Positions 1-10,006 of a stretch of 64,000 nucleotides of DNA are shown piece by piece (the stretch's first letter is position 1; each line of letters starts with the position of its first letter). Position numbers and translations under genes: made by a program. The stretch is from positions 1-64,000 of the forward strand of contig NZ_MRST01000014.1 in the NCBI RefSeq assembly GCF_001902145.1. The letters are read 5' to 3'. The stretch comes from Pseudomonas fluorescens (GTDB lineage: Bacteria > Pseudomonadota > Gammaproteobacteria > Pseudomonadales > Pseudomonadaceae). A model generated the notes under the pieces. It saw nothing but the letters and a program-made list of their open reading frames with translations, was not told where the DNA came from and did no database searches.

Positions 1-200
1 GCTCCCACATTGGATCGCGGGGCATCAGTTAGATCAGCGTCGGCTGCCAGGCCGTCTTCGCGGGAGCAAGCTCCCTCGCCACAGGTCCTGCGTCGCATTA
101 AAGTTGTGTAGATACCTATGCTGCGATTGCGCAGTGTCAGTCGATGAAGTGTTGCCTGGCCCACCGCTATCGCAGGCAAGCTCCCACATTTGGATCGCGG
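1..200. repeat. REP-type repeat cluster
   Basis: Gene-free end of the window up to the kinase stop. The string CTCCCACATTGGATCGCGG at the start recurs near 181-200 (one base longer), and a GCGGGAGCAAGCTCCCTCGC palindrome lies near 57-78. These are degenerate Pseudomonas REP units. No other feature is seen. Confidence 0.6.
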
Positions 201-222
201 CGCGTCAGGTAAATGGGAGTGC

Positions 223-1254
223 TTAAACCCTCGGCAACCACATCACCGCCGTCAACCCACCGCCCGGTGTATCTTCCAGGCTCAGGTGGCCGCCGAGTCG
301 CTCGACGGCCTCCCTGGCAATGGTCATCCCCAAACCGACCCCTCCCGAGTTGCGGTTGCGCGATCCCTCCAGGCGAAAGAACGGCTCGAACACCGCTTCG
401 CGCTTATCGGCGGCGATCCCCGGCCCGTGGTCTATTACCCGGATCACCAGGGCGCCACGGCTGTCGGCCAGCTCTACCCGGGCGGTGCCGGCATAGCGCA
501 GGGCGTTGTCGATCAGGTTGTTCAGGCATGAACGCAGGGCCATCGGTTGTACTTGCAACGGCGCACAGGTGCCGCAAAATTGCACGTCGCGGCCTTGGTC
601 CTGAGCGTTTTCACTCAGGGACTCCACCAACGCCTGCACGTCGAGCCAATGCCGTGTCTCGCTGGTGCGCTGTTCGTGCAGGTAGCTCAAGGTGGCATCG
701 AGCATACCGATCATGTCGTCCAGGTCCTGGCGCATCTGGCCCTGCAGCTTGGGGTCTTCGATCTGTTCCAGGCGCAACTTGAGACGCGAGAGCGGGGTAC
801 GCAGGTCGTGGGAGACCGCGCCGAGCATGCGTGCGCGCTGGCTGACTTGTTCGCGGATGCGCTTTTGCATCAGGTTGAAGGTCGAGGCTGCCTGGCGTGC
901 TTCGCGAGGGCCGGATTCCACCAGGGGCGGGCTGTCGAGGTCGAGGCTCAAGCGCTCGGCCGCCGCGCTCAGGCGCTGGATCGGCCGGCTCAGCAGTTTG
1001 GCGCCGTACCAGGCGGCGATGATCAGCGAGATAAATTGAAACGTCAGCGGTACCACCGGGCCGCCAAACCAGGGGCGTGGCGCCTTGCGCAAAGGCGTGA
1101 GGCTGCCGTCCGGTTGTTCGACGAAGGCCGCGCGGGGCGGTGGCGGCGGGCCGTAGTGGTGGAACCAGAAGAACGCCAGTACATGGGCCAGCACAATCGC
1201 CACCAGCAACAGGCCGAACAGTCGCCCGAACAGCGTATTGAAGGGGGCGCGCAT
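223..1254 (-). CDS. Two-component sensor histidine kinase (HAMP, HisKA, HATPase)
   Basis: Inner-membrane sensor kinase of about 343 residues that should autophosphorylate and pass phosphate to the regulator encoded just upstream. An N-terminal membrane helix (about 10-30) is followed by a short proline-rich periplasmic loop and a second helix near 70-90, then a HAMP-like linker. The H box is AVSHDLRTPLSRLKLR, with an N box (NNLIDNALRYA) and G boxes (DHGPGIA, GVGLGMTIA). The small periplasmic loop suggests sensing at the membrane, as in EnvZ/RstB-like kinases. The ATG overlaps the regulator's stop by one base (TGATG), so the two are translationally coupled. The signal is unknown. Confidence 0.93.
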   Translation of the reverse strand: MRAPFNTLFGRLFGLLLVAIVLAHVLAFFWFHHYGPPPPPRAAFVEQPDGSLTPLRKAPRPWFGGPVVPLTFQFISLIIAAWYGAKLLSRPIQRLSAAAERLSLDLDSPPLVESGPREARQAASTFNLMQKRIREQVSQRARMLGAVSHDLRTPLSRLKLRLEQIEDPKLQGQMRQDLDDMIGMLDATLSYLHEQRTSETRHWLDVQALVESLSENAQDQGRDVQFCGTCAPLQVQPMALRSCLNNLIDNALRYAGTARVELADSRGALVIRVIDHGPGIAADKREAVFEPFFRLEGSRNRNSGGVGLGMTIAREAVERLGGHLSLEDTPGGGLTAVMWLPRV

Positions 1255-2018
1255 CAACCGATATCCCGGGCGTCGAACAGGTAGCCTTCGCCGCGTACGG
1301 TCTTGATCAATTGCGGAGCCTTGGGGTCATCCCCCAGTTTCTGGCGCAGGCGCGACACCAGCAAGTCGATGCTGCGATCAAAGGCCTCGATGGAGCGCCC
1401 ACGGGCCGCGTCCAGTAGCTGTTCGCGGCTCAGCACACGGCGCGGGCGTTCTATAAACACCCACAACAGACGAAACTCAGCGTTGGACAACGGCACCACC
1501 AGGCCATCATCGGCGACTAACTGGCGCAGCACGCTGTTCAGGCGCCAATTGTCGAAACGGATATTGGCCCGCTGTTCGGTGCGGTCATCACGCACCCGGC
1601 GCAGGATGGTCTGGATACGCGCGACCAGTTCCCGCGGTTCGAACGGCTTGGACATATAGTCGTCGGCGCCCAGTTCCAGGCCGATGATGCGGTCGGTGGG
1701 TTCGCAGCGGGCGGTGAGCATCAGGATTGGAATGTCCGACTCGGCGCGCAGCCAGCGGCACAATGTCAGCCCGTCTTCGCCCGGCAGCATCAGGTCGAGC
1801 ACCACCACATCGAAGGTCTCGGCTTGCATGGCTTGGCGCATGGCGGTGCCGTCGGTGACGCCTGAGGCGAGAATATTGAAGCGTGCCAGGTAGTCGATCA
1901 GCAGTTCGCGGATCGGCACGTCGTCGTCGACAATCAGCGCGCGGGTGTTCCAGCGCTTGTCTTCGGCGATCACCGCGCCTTTTGGCGCGTCGTTTACAGG
2001 GTCGCAAGGGGTATGCAT
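1254..2018 (-). CDS. OmpR-family response regulator
   Basis: DNA-binding response regulator and first gene of the pair with the kinase at 223-1254. The receiver has the acidic pair in ALIVDDDVP, the phospho-acceptor in VVLDLMLPGEDG, and Lys in YMSKPFEPRE. The C-terminal winged helix includes SREQLLDAA and ends RGEGYLF, typical of OmpR/PhoB proteins. I place the start at the ATG of MHTPCDPVND because the reading frame upstream does not resemble the family. The ribosome binding site is weak, so an earlier ATG at 2096 is possible. Confidence 0.92.
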   Translation of the reverse strand: MHTPCDPVNDAPKGAVIAEDKRWNTRALIVDDDVPIRELLIDYLARFNILASGVTDGTAMRQAMQAETFDVVVLDLMLPGEDGLTLCRWLRAESDIPILMLTARCEPTDRIIGLELGADDYMSKPFEPRELVARIQTILRRVRDDRTEQRANIRFDNWRLNSVLRQLVADDGLVVPLSNAEFRLLWVFIERPRRVLSREQLLDAARGRSIEAFDRSIDLLVSRLRQKLGDDPKAPQLIKTVRGEGYLFDARDIG

Positions 2019-2277
2019 AGCGAGGTCATCTGCCTGATTGTGGCTGTCAGCATAGGCGCCCAGTTCCAGGGCTGGAAGTGCTGGGCGGGCGGTCATGTGC
2101 GCGAGGCTAGCCGGACGGCGTATTGAGGGCGTGTCGTGAATGTATCGGCGCTGAAACAATCGCCCTGAATCGCCTATATTGGGCGCTTGATCGGTATTTA
2201 CCGATCATCGGATCCCGCAACGGCGCTGCTTGCGCTACAATCCGCGCCGATTTCGACTTGCCTGAGAGCCCATTCCA

Positions 2278-2976
2278 ATGTCCGTCTGCCAGACTCCTAT
2301 CATCGTCGCCCTGGATTACCCCACCCGTGACGCCGCACTGAAGCTGGCTGACCAGTTGGACCCCAAGCTTTGCCGGGTCAAGGTTGGCAAGGAACTGTTC
2401 ACCAGTTGCGCGGCGGAAATCGTCGGCACCCTGCGGGACAAAGGCTTCGAAGTGTTCCTGGACCTGAAATTCCATGACATCCCCAACACCACGGCGATGG
2501 CCGTCAAAGCCGCGGCCGAGATGGGCGTGTGGATGGTCAATGTGCACTGCTCCGGTGGCCTGCGCATGATGAGCGCCTGCCGCGAAGTGCTGGAACAGCG
2601 CAGCGGCCCCAAACCGTTGTTGATCGGTGTAACCGTGCTCACCAGCATGGAGCGCGAAGACCTGGCAGGCATTGGCCTGGATATCGAGCCGCAGGTTCAG
2701 GTGTTGCGCCTGGCAGCCCTGGCGCAGAAAGCCGGCCTAGACGGCCTGGTGTGTTCGGCCCTGGAAGCCCAGGCCCTGAAGAACACTCACCCCTCGTTGC
2801 AACTGGTGACACCGGGGATTCGTCCCGCCGGCAGCGCCCAGGATGACCAGCGCCGCATCCTGACCCCGCGCCAGGCACTGGATGCGGGCTCGGATTACCT
2901 GGTGATCGGCCGTCCGATCAGCCAGGCGGCGGATCCTGCCAAGGCGTTGGCAGCGGTCGTCGCCGAGATCGCCTGA
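2278..2976 (+). CDS. pyrF: Orotidine 5'-phosphate decarboxylase
   Basis: Catalyses the last step of UMP synthesis, decarboxylating OMP. The protein has 232 residues, the usual bacterial length. The catalytic charged network is visible in [12 protein letters not shown], preceded by the substrate-binding IVALDYPT near the N-terminus, and the C-terminal phosphate-binding loop reads [12 protein letters not shown]. It is cytoplasmic and monocistronic here, followed directly by a REP doublet. Confidence 0.97.
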   Translation: MSVCQTPIIVALDYPTRDAALKLADQLDPKLCRVKVGKELFTSCAAEIVGTLRDKGFEVFLDLKFHDIPNTTAMAVKAAAEMGVWMVNVHCSGGLRMMSACREVLEQRSGPKPLLIGVTVLTSMEREDLAGIGLDIEPQVQVLRLAALAQKAGLDGLVCSALEAQALKNTHPSLQLVTPGIRPAGSAQDDQRRILTPRQALDAGSDYLVIGRPISQAADPAKALAAVVAEIA

Positions 2977-2990
2977 ATGTCCCCATTCTA

Positions 2991-3086
2991 AAATGTGGGA
3001 GCGGGCTTGCTCGCGAAGACGTTGTGTCAGGCACCGAATGGGTTGACTGAACCACCGCTTTCGCGAGCAAGCCCGCTCCCACATTT
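2991..3086. repeat. REP doublet (inverted pair)
   Basis: Two inverted copies of AATGTGGGAGCGGGCTTGCT and its complement enclose about 50 bases. This is the classic Pseudomonas REPIN arrangement, placed between the pyrF end and the convergent oxidoreductase end. Confidence 0.85.
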
Positions 3087-3100
3087 AGGTCTGCAGTGTG

Positions 3101-4108
3101 TCAGGCGACCTTTAAAACCAACTTCCCGAAGTTCTCGCCATTGAACAGCTTCATCAGCGTTTCCGGGAACGTCTCCAGCCCTTCGACAATATCTTCCTTG
3201 CTCTTGAGCTTGCCCTGAGCCATCCAGCCGGCCATTTCCTGGCCCGCCGCCGCGAAGTTCGCCGCATGGTCCATCACCACAAAGCCTTCCATGCGCGCAC
3301 GATTGACCAGCAATGACAAGTAGTTGGCCGGGCCTTTGACCGCCTCCTTGTTGTTGTATTGGCTGATTGCACCGCAAATCACCACGCGGGCTTTGAGCGC
3401 CAGGCGGCTGAGCACCGCGTCGAGAATATCGCCGCCGACGTTATCGAAATACACGTCCACGCCTTTGGGGCACTCGCGCTTGAGGGCGGCGGGCACGTCT
3501 TCACTTTTGTAGTCGATGGCGGCGTCGAAGCCCAGCTCATCCATCAGGAACTTGCACTTCTCGGCGCCACCGGCGATCCCCACCACGCGACAGCCTTTGA
3601 GCTTGGCGATCTGCCCGGCGATGCTGCCCACGGCACCGGCAGCACCGGAGATCACCACGGTGTCACCGGTTTTCGGTGCGCCGGTTTCCAGCAGGGCAAA
3701 GTACGCCGTCATGCCGGTCATGCCCAGGGCGGACAGGTGGCGCGGCAGAGGCGCTAGCTTGGGGTCCACTTTATAGAAACCACGGGGCTCGCCGAGGAAG
3801 TAATCCTGCACGCCCAGTGCACCGTTCACGTAGTCCCCCACCGCGAAGTTCGGATGCTTCGAGGCAATCACCTTGCCTACGCCCAGGGCGCGCATCACTT
3901 CGCCGATGCCTACTGGTGGGATGTAGGACTTGCCTTCATTCATCCAACCACGCATGGCCGGGTCGAGGGACAGGTATTCGTTGCGCACCAGCACTTGGCC
4001 GTCCTGGGGTTCGCCCACTGGCACTTCCAGGTAAGTGAAGGTCTCTCGCGTGGCTGCACCGACCGGGCGTTTGGCGAGCAGAAATTGGCGGTTGGTCTGG
4101 GCGGTCAT
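3101..4108 (-). CDS. NADP-dependent MDR-family oxidoreductase (PTGR/CurA-like)
   Basis: Zinc-independent medium-chain dehydrogenase/reductase of 335 residues, similar in pattern to prostaglandin/curcumin reductases that reduce the double bond of alpha,beta-unsaturated ketones. The nucleotide-binding loop is visible in SGAAGAVGSIAGQIAK followed by GCRVVGIAGG. The family signature YFDNVGGDILD lies near residue 220. No zinc-ligand cysteines of alcohol dehydrogenases are present. AAAGAG precedes the ATG. The substrate is not deducible. Confidence 0.9.
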   Translation of the reverse strand: MTAQTNRQFLLAKRPVGAATRETFTYLEVPVGEPQDGQVLVRNEYLSLDPAMRGWMNEGKSYIPPVGIGEVMRALGVGKVIASKHPNFAVGDYVNGALGVQDYFLGEPRGFYKVDPKLAPLPRHLSALGMTGMTAYFALLETGAPKTGDTVVISGAAGAVGSIAGQIAKLKGCRVVGIAGGAEKCKFLMDELGFDAAIDYKSEDVPAALKRECPKGVDVYFDNVGGDILDAVLSRLALKARVVICGAISQYNNKEAVKGPANYLSLLVNRARMEGFVVMDHAANFAAAGQEMAGWMAQGKLKSKEDIVEGLETFPETLMKLFNGENFGKLVLKVA

Positions 4109-4336
4109 GGCAAGGACTCTTTAGAAAGGGAACATGAGAGATAGACCCTCAGTGGCAGAAGGGCAAGGGTGTGCGGGGCCGGCGAATGCCCGGCAATAGG
4201 CCTCGCTGATAGTCAGCCGGGCGGCTTTATCACTGCGATTCATGTAGCGCCAACCGGCCTTCTGATAGTGCTGACGCGCGGCTCCCGGCGTTGGTTAGAC
4301 TCGCTCCACGGCAATTAACCCCACAGGACAGTTCCC

Positions 4337-5098
4337 ATGAGCATGACGTTTTCCGGCGAGGTCGCCTTGGTGACTGGCGCCGCCGCTGGTATTGGCCGCG
4401 CCACCGCGCTGGCATTCGCCGCCGAAGGCTTGAAGGTGGTGGTCGCCGACCTTGATGTGGCAGGAGGTGAGGGCACTGTGGCACTGATCCACCAGGCCGG
4501 TGGCGAAGGGATATTTGTGCGCTGCAACGTCACGCTCGACACGGACGTGCAGCAATTGATGGCACAGACCGTCGCCACCTATGGACGCCTGGACTACGCC
4601 TTCAACAACGCCGGCATCGAAATCGAAAAGGGCAAACTGGCCGACGGCAGTCTCGATGAGTTCGATGCCATCATGGGGGTTAACGTCAAAGGCGTGTGGC
4701 TGTGCATGAAGTATCAATTGCCTTTGCTGTTGGCTCAGGGCGGCGGTGCCATCGTTAACACCGCATCGGTGGCGGGGCTGGGGGCGGCACCGAAGATGAG
4801 CATCTATGCGGCGTCCAAGCATGCGGTGATTGGCCTGACCAAATCGGCGGCCATCGAGTACGCGAAGAAGAAAATTCGCGTGAATGCCGTCTGCCCGGCC
4901 GTGATTGATACCGACATGTTTCGTCGCGCCTATGAGGCCGACCCGCGTAAGGCTGAGTTTGCCGCAGCCATGCACCCGGTGGGACGCATTGGCAAGGTTG
5001 AGGAAATCGCCAGCGCCGTGTTGTACCTGTGCAGTGATGGCGCAGCGTTTACCACCGGTCAGGCCCTGGCGGTGGACGGTGGCGCGACGGCGATCTAG
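4337..5098 (+). CDS. SDR-family oxidoreductase
   Basis: Classical short-chain dehydrogenase/reductase of 253 residues. The Rossmann glycine motif is TGAAAGIGRA at the N-terminus, followed by FNNAGIE, the catalytic Ser region (NTASVAGLG), the YxxxK pair in YAASKHAVIG, and the C-terminal TGQALAVDGG. The cofactor-binding Asp in VVADLDV suggests NAD(H) preference. It is divergent from the MDR gene. The 228 bases between them contain no motif I recognise. Substrate unknown. Confidence 0.93.
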   Translation: MSMTFSGEVALVTGAAAGIGRATALAFAAEGLKVVVADLDVAGGEGTVALIHQAGGEGIFVRCNVTLDTDVQQLMAQTVATYGRLDYAFNNAGIEIEKGKLADGSLDEFDAIMGVNVKGVWLCMKYQLPLLLAQGGGAIVNTASVAGLGAAPKMSIYAASKHAVIGLTKSAAIEYAKKKIRVNAVCPAVIDTDMFRRAYEADPRKAEFAAAMHPVGRIGKVEEIASAVLYLCSDGAAFTTGQALAVDGGATAI

Positions 5099-5298
5099 GA
5101 CCGCGCTTGGCACGCTGTTTGAAAAGAGCGCGGGGTGATGTGGGGCGTTTCCATAGCTGGCAGAGTGCCGTGGCTGAATATGTTTCCGCAGGTAAATAAT
5201 CCAATAAAATCAATACTTTAATAAAAGTTGGCGACCAGTTTTACCAGGCTTCTGTGCTTAACTGTTTTGGGTTAACAGACAGTTTAAGTGAGTGGCTC

Positions 5299-6711
5299 AT
5301 GGATTTAGGGATCGATCGACAAGCCCTGGTACCGGTTGTTCAGCAGATCGTCGGCGCGGTGGCAGAATGGATTCGCAAGGAGGGGGTGAGCCCTGGCACA
5401 CGCTTGCCTTCCATTCGCCAATTGGCCCTCGATAACCTGCTGAGCCAGTCCAGCGTGATCGAAGCATTCGAACGGTTGGTGGCCCAGGGGCTGCTGGCCC
5501 CCAGGCAGGGTTCGGGGTTCGTGGTGGCGCATCCCACCACGGCCCACGAAAACCACTGGTATGAAGGTGCGGAACAAGGCTGGGGTGCATTTACCGATAG
5601 CCCGCTGGGCGAGCTGAAGTTGGGCTGCGGTTGGTTACCCGACACCTGGCGCGAAAGCGATGACATCAGCTACGCGATCCGTGAGCTGAGCCGTACCGAC
5701 ACTGGTGGCCTGTTCAACTACAGCACACCCTTGGGGCTGCCGGCGTTGCGCGAACAATTGCTCAAGCGCCTGACCCAGATTCACGTGCCCACCAGCCTGG
5801 ACCGTATCCTCACCACCCATGGCGCCAGCCATGCCCAGGACCTGCTGATACGCACCCTGCTCAAGCCCGGTGATGAGGTGGTGGTCGAAACACCCGGGTA
5901 TGGCAATCTTTATCGCCAACTGGCCTTTCAGGGGGTCACGCTGCTGCAAGTGCCGCGCGCCCATGGCGGCCCGGATATACAGGCATTGGAAGCGCTGCTG
6001 CAAACCCATCGGCCCAAGTGTCTGTTCATCAACAGCCTGTATCACAACCCCACCGGCACCAGCCTGTGCCGTCCGGTGGCGGAGCGGTTGTTGGAGCTGG
6101 CCCGCGAACTCGACTTCCTGATTATCGAAGAGGATGTGTACGGCGACCTGCAGCATGCCAGTTGCACGCGCTTGTCAGCGCTGGCCCATGATGATCGGGT
6201 GATCTATGTGTCGAGCTTTTCCAAGACCCTGAGCAGCGCCCTGCGCGTGGGTTACCTGTGTGCCAGTGCTGCGATCATTACGCAATTGGCCCAGCTCAAG
6301 ACCCTGACAGGCATCGGCACTTCACGGTTTGCTGAAGCCATGGTGGCGACGTTGTTGAGTAACGGCACTTACCGTAAGTGGGTGCAGCGCCTGCGCAAGC
6401 GCTTGAATGCGCAGATGGCTGCCACGCTGCAGGTGCTGGAGGATGAAGAGTGGCAGGTATTTGCCGCACCCGCGGGCGGGATGTTCCTGTGGGCACGACC
6501 AGGCTTGGCCGACCCCTTGCGATTGCAAGCCTGCGCCCAGCGGCTGGGTGTGTTGCTGTCGCCGGGGGCGTTGTTCAGCCCCACGGGTGAGCGCAGCGAA
6601 TGGCTACGCATCAATGTGGCCTACGCCGCTGATCAACGCGCATTGACGTTGTTCCGCGCCATGGGCGCGGCAAGATCGACCTCGACCATTCTGAAAACGA
6701 CGCGCATGTAG
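5299..6711 (+). CDS. MocR-type regulator: GntR HTH fused to class I aminotransferase fold
   Basis: PLP-dependent MocR/GabR-like transcription regulator of about 470 residues. The N-terminal winged HTH reads GTRLPSIRQLALDNLLSQSS (about 40-65). The aminotransferase-like domain carries HNPTGTS and the PLP-lysine motif SSFSKTLSSALRVGY, so PLP binding should be intact. I start at the ATG of MDLGIDRQAL because the upstream extension does not resemble the family. The AT-rich 200 bases upstream (5099-5298) probably hold its promoter. Target genes are unknown; neither neighbour is obviously a PLP or amino-acid gene. Confidence 0.9.
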   Translation: MDLGIDRQALVPVVQQIVGAVAEWIRKEGVSPGTRLPSIRQLALDNLLSQSSVIEAFERLVAQGLLAPRQGSGFVVAHPTTAHENHWYEGAEQGWGAFTDSPLGELKLGCGWLPDTWRESDDISYAIRELSRTDTGGLFNYSTPLGLPALREQLLKRLTQIHVPTSLDRILTTHGASHAQDLLIRTLLKPGDEVVVETPGYGNLYRQLAFQGVTLLQVPRAHGGPDIQALEALLQTHRPKCLFINSLYHNPTGTSLCRPVAERLLELARELDFLIIEEDVYGDLQHASCTRLSALAHDDRVIYVSSFSKTLSSALRVGYLCASAAIITQLAQLKTLTGIGTSRFAEAMVATLLSNGTYRKWVQRLRKRLNAQMAATLQVLEDEEWQVFAAPAGGMFLWARPGLADPLRLQACAQRLGVLLSPGALFSPTGERSEWLRINVAYAADQRALTLFRAMGAARSTSTILKTTRM

Positions 6712-6824
6712 CTTTTTGCCATTATTCCGGCGCCAGCAGCTTGTGCTCAGTGCCTCGGGGTTGCGAATCTCGCTGCTTGTAAACCTGGCTTATGGCATTT
6801 GCCATTGCAAGAGGATCAAGCGCA

Positions 6825-8792
6825 ATGAATTCGGGCGTGCAACGACGTTTCGCCAACCTCGGTATGGCAAAAAAACTCGGCTTGGGGTTTACCCTGGTAC
6901 TGCTGCTGACGGCCTTGGTAGCGGCCATCGGTGTGTGGTCCCTGCAGACCATCGGCCAGCGCTTCGAAGGCCTTACGTCGATGTCGACGCTCAACAGCGA
7001 CTTGCTCAAGGTGCGCTTGATCGAGCAGGACTATGCGTTGCACGCCGATCCCAAGGCCGTTGATGCCCTGCATGCCAGTGTCGATGCGCTGCTGGCCCAG
7101 GCCACGCGCCTCAAGGCTCGGTCCGCCAGCAACGAGCGAGTGATGGGTGATGTTGAGCAAGCTTTGGTCGCCTATCGCCAGGCATTCGATGAGTTCGTCG
7201 AATTGACCCAGACCAAGGACCTCGCGTTGGAAATGGCCAGTTGGTCGGTGTCCAGCGTGGCCAATAACCTGGATGTGCTGCAAGCCGGGCTGGCGGACGA
7301 CGGCGCCTATGGCCTCAAGGAAAGCCAAGGCAAGGAGGGCGCGGAGTTTATCGAGCAGGCAGGGCAGGTCAGCCAGGTGTCGCGCCTGATGTTGCAGGCC
7401 ATGAACGAAGCGCGGGTGCGCCTGGATCAGAGCCGCAGGGCGGACGCAGACGACGCCGGGCAGGGCAGGATCGAGCAAGCCGACCAGGCCCTGGCTGAAG
7501 TCGAGAAACTCAAAACCACGGTCAAGGACCCCGGCTACCAGACCGTGCTCAATGAAGTCGCCGGGCATATCGCGTCGTTCAGTGAAAAGCTCGGTGAATA
7601 CACCGGGCTGCTGGCTCAGGAAAAAGTGGTCTACACGCAATTGCATGACCGCGCCGAGCAAGTGGTCAGCCGGGTCAACCAGGCTTACGCCGCCGAAGAT
7701 CAGTCCATGCAAACGCAGTTGCAGCACAGCACGCTGCTGATCATCGGTTCATCCGCCCTGGCGCTGCTGGTGGGCTTGATCGCTGCATGGGTGATCACCC
7801 GCTTGATTGTTGCGCCGTTGCGTGCAGTGATCGCCGTGGCCCAGCAGATCGCCTCGGGTGACCTGAGTGGGCGCATGGAGATCAGCCGGCGTGATGAAAT
7901 CGGCCAGTTGATGCAGGCGATGCAGCAGATGGGCAACAGCTTGAGCCAGATGGTCAGCGGGTTGCAGGCGGGGATCGAACAGCTCGCCAGCTCCGCGCAT
8001 TCATTGTCCAGCGTCACCGAGCAAACCACTGCTGAAGTCAGCAACCAGAAGGACGAAACCGAGCAAGTCGCCACGGCGATGAACCAGATGACCGCCACGG
8101 TGCACGATGTGGCACGCAATGCCGAGCAGGCGGCCCAAGCCGCTCAGACCGCGGATGCCAAGGTCGATAGCGGCCAGCAGGTGGTGCGCATGAGTCTGCA
8201 GCGTATCGAGTTGTTGGCCACATCCAGCAACAGTGCCAGCGCTAGTATCGAAAGCCTCAGCGCGCAAATCCAGAATATAGGTACCGTCTTGAGCGTGATC
8301 CAGAGCGTGGCCGAACAGACCAACTTGCTGGCTTTGAACGCTGCGATTGAGGCGGCGCGTGCCGGTGAGCAGGGGCGTGGCTTTGCAGTGGTGGCCGATG
8401 AAGTGCGGGCACTGGCCAAGCGCACCCAGCAATCGACCGAGGAAATCGAACGGCTGGTCAGCACGCTGCGCAGTGCGGCGCAATCCTCGGTGCAGCAAAT
8501 CCAGCAGAGTGGCGAGCTGGTGAAACTGGCGGTCAGTGATGCGCTGGAAACCGAAGGGGCCTTGGGCAGCATTGCGGCGGCTGTTTCATTGATCCAGCAG
8601 ATGAACCAACAGATCGCCGCCGCCGCCGAGGAGCAAAGCTCGGTGGCCGAAGAGATCAACCGCAGCGTCACCAGTATTCGGGCGAGTGCCGATCATTCGG
8701 CGTTGAGCATGCAGGGCAATGCCGCCTCGAGCATCCAGTTGGCGCAGTTGGGCGCGCAACTCAAGGGGATGGTGGGGCATTTCCGCCTTTGA
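6825..8792 (+). CDS. Methyl-accepting chemotaxis protein, likely HBM (McpS-like) sensor
   Basis: Transmembrane chemoreceptor of about 655 residues. TM1 is near 18-38 ([20 protein letters not shown]). A long, all-helical periplasmic domain of about 270 residues matches the size of helical bimodular sensors, which in P. putida McpS bind TCA intermediates. TM2 is near 305-330, followed by HAMP and the signalling hairpin tip [19 protein letters not shown]. The C-terminus GHFRL lacks a CheR-binding pentapeptide. The ATG chosen has GAGGA about ten bases upstream; an in-frame ATG at 6792 lacks this. Confidence 0.92.
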   Translation: MNSGVQRRFANLGMAKKLGLGFTLVLLLTALVAAIGVWSLQTIGQRFEGLTSMSTLNSDLLKVRLIEQDYALHADPKAVDALHASVDALLAQATRLKARSASNERVMGDVEQALVAYRQAFDEFVELTQTKDLALEMASWSVSSVANNLDVLQAGLADDGAYGLKESQGKEGAEFIEQAGQVSQVSRLMLQAMNEARVRLDQSRRADADDAGQGRIEQADQALAEVEKLKTTVKDPGYQTVLNEVAGHIASFSEKLGEYTGLLAQEKVVYTQLHDRAEQVVSRVNQAYAAEDQSMQTQLQHSTLLIIGSSALALLVGLIAAWVITRLIVAPLRAVIAVAQQIASGDLSGRMEISRRDEIGQLMQAMQQMGNSLSQMVSGLQAGIEQLASSAHSLSSVTEQTTAEVSNQKDETEQVATAMNQMTATVHDVARNAEQAAQAAQTADAKVDSGQQVVRMSLQRIELLATSSNSASASIESLSAQIQNIGTVLSVIQSVAEQTNLLALNAAIEAARAGEQGRGFAVVADEVRALAKRTQQSTEEIERLVSTLRSAAQSSVQQIQQSGELVKLAVSDALETEGALGSIAAAVSLIQQMNQQIAAAAEEQSSVAEEINRSVTSIRASADHSALSMQGNAASSIQLAQLGAQLKGMVGHFRL

Positions 8793-8814
8793 TCGCAGCG
8801 TAGGCGCTGCGATC
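8791..8814. terminator. Stem-loop between convergent genes
   Basis: GATCGCAGCG-TAGG-CGCTGCGATC is a perfect 10-bp stem with a 4-base loop, overlapping the chemoreceptor stop codon and facing the convergent hydrolase gene. It has no clear T-tract, so it may be a transcript-end stabiliser rather than a full intrinsic terminator. Confidence 0.5.
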
Positions 8815-8828
8815 TGAGGGCAGGGCGG

Positions 8829-9641
8829 TCAGGCGTGGTTGGCGAGGAAGGTCAGCAGCGCCTCGTTGACGAAATCCGGGTTCTCGCGGCTTGAGATATG
8901 CCCAGCCTCGGGGATCAGGATCAGGTCGCAACCAATCTGGTCGGCCATTTCCTTGGATTCTGCAGGTGGCCGGGGTTTGTCCTGTTCGCCGCACATCACC
9001 AGGGTGGTGTCGGAGTCCAATCCAGATAATTGCTCCAGGATGTCTTCGCGGCTGAAGATCAGGCGGCCCAGCGGCACGATACTGTCCAGCAAGCGTTCTT
9101 TGGGGAAGCCTTGCAGTGACTGGCGAAAGTCCTGGTAGAGCGCGGATTCGCGGTCGATGCCCGGGCGGAAGAAGATCGGTGCGATCACATCCAGCAACGG
9201 TTCGGGGATCGCCCCGGCGTCTTCAATCATCTTGAACAGCGAGAAATAGTACTGGCGCGTTGCTTCGGGTTCGGCCCCGAGGTAGGTGTCCATCAGCACC
9301 ACGCTGTTGATGCGCTCGGGAGCCTGCAATGCCAGGCGTGCGCCCCACATGCCGCCGACAGAGAGCCCCACCAGGTTGGCTTGCTCGATGTCCAGGTGAT
9401 CCAGCAGCGCCAGGGCCTGGCGGGCGAGGTCATCGAGGGAATGGGTGGGTGCTGGCAAAGGGCCGGACTCACCGTGGCCCCACAACTCGGGGACGATCAC
9501 GCGGTATTGCTGCGACAGCGCTTCAATCTGCGGCGCCCACATGTCGCTGGCCCACAGGTAACTCGAACCCAGTAGCACGACAGGGCCGGCGCCCTGGTCG
9601 ATATAGTGCAGCGGTTGTCCATCAATCACGGCGACAGGCAT
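8829..9641 (-). CDS. Alpha/beta hydrolase
   Basis: Cytoplasmic alpha/beta-fold hydrolase of 270 residues. The nucleophile elbow is LVGLSVGGMWG (G-x-S-x-G), the acid is probably the Asp of MCGEQDKPRPP, and the catalytic His is in IPEAGHISSRENPD near the C-terminus. An oxyanion-hole strand is at VVLLGSSYLW. It resembles the 3-oxoadipate enol-lactonase/esterase group, but the substrate cannot be assigned. It is isolated between a hairpin and a REP cluster. Confidence 0.88.
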   Translation of the reverse strand: MPVAVIDGQPLHYIDQGAGPVVLLGSSYLWASDMWAPQIEALSQQYRVIVPELWGHGESGPLPAPTHSLDDLARQALALLDHLDIEQANLVGLSVGGMWGARLALQAPERINSVVLMDTYLGAEPEATRQYYFSLFKMIEDAGAIPEPLLDVIAPIFFRPGIDRESALYQDFRQSLQGFPKERLLDSIVPLGRLIFSREDILEQLSGLDSDTTLVMCGEQDKPRPPAESKEMADQIGCDLILIPEAGHISSRENPDFVNEALLTFLANHA

Positions 9642-9789
9642 AACAGGCCTCTAATTTCACGGAGTGAGGGGCACTTTTTTACGCTAGTCGGGGGCGGGGG
9701 GATAGGTGCACATTGATGGCATGTGGCGATTTGGGGCCTGAGAGGGAGCTTTCTCCCGCGACGGCCTGCCAGCGCGCCCCGCGATCCAG

Positions 9790-9970
9790 TGTGGGAGCTG
9801 GCTTGTCGGGTCGCCGCATCGCTGCGATGACGCCCTGCCAGCCGATGCTTATCTACCTGACACCCAACAATCCAACTGTGGGAGCGGGCTTGCTCGCGAA
9901 AGCGGTGGGTCAGTCAACATCAATGTTTGCTGGGCCGACGTCTTCGCAGGCAAGCCAGCTCCCACTTTTG
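9790..9970. repeat. REP cluster (three units)
   Basis: TGTGGGAGCTGGCTTGTCGG, TGTGGGAGCGGGCTTGCTCG and the inverted GCAGGCAAGCCAGCTCCCAC fill the space between the hydrolase and the next membrane-protein gene. The rest of 9642-10006 shows nothing else. Confidence 0.8.
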
Positions 9971-10006
9971 ATCTTCGTTGCTTTGAGCATTGCGTTCGCG
10001 TTGCCA

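Noticed and set aside
2991..3086. Spaced inverted repeats as a CRISPR array
   Set aside because: Only two inverted units with the REP core; no regularly spaced direct repeats and no cas genes in the window.
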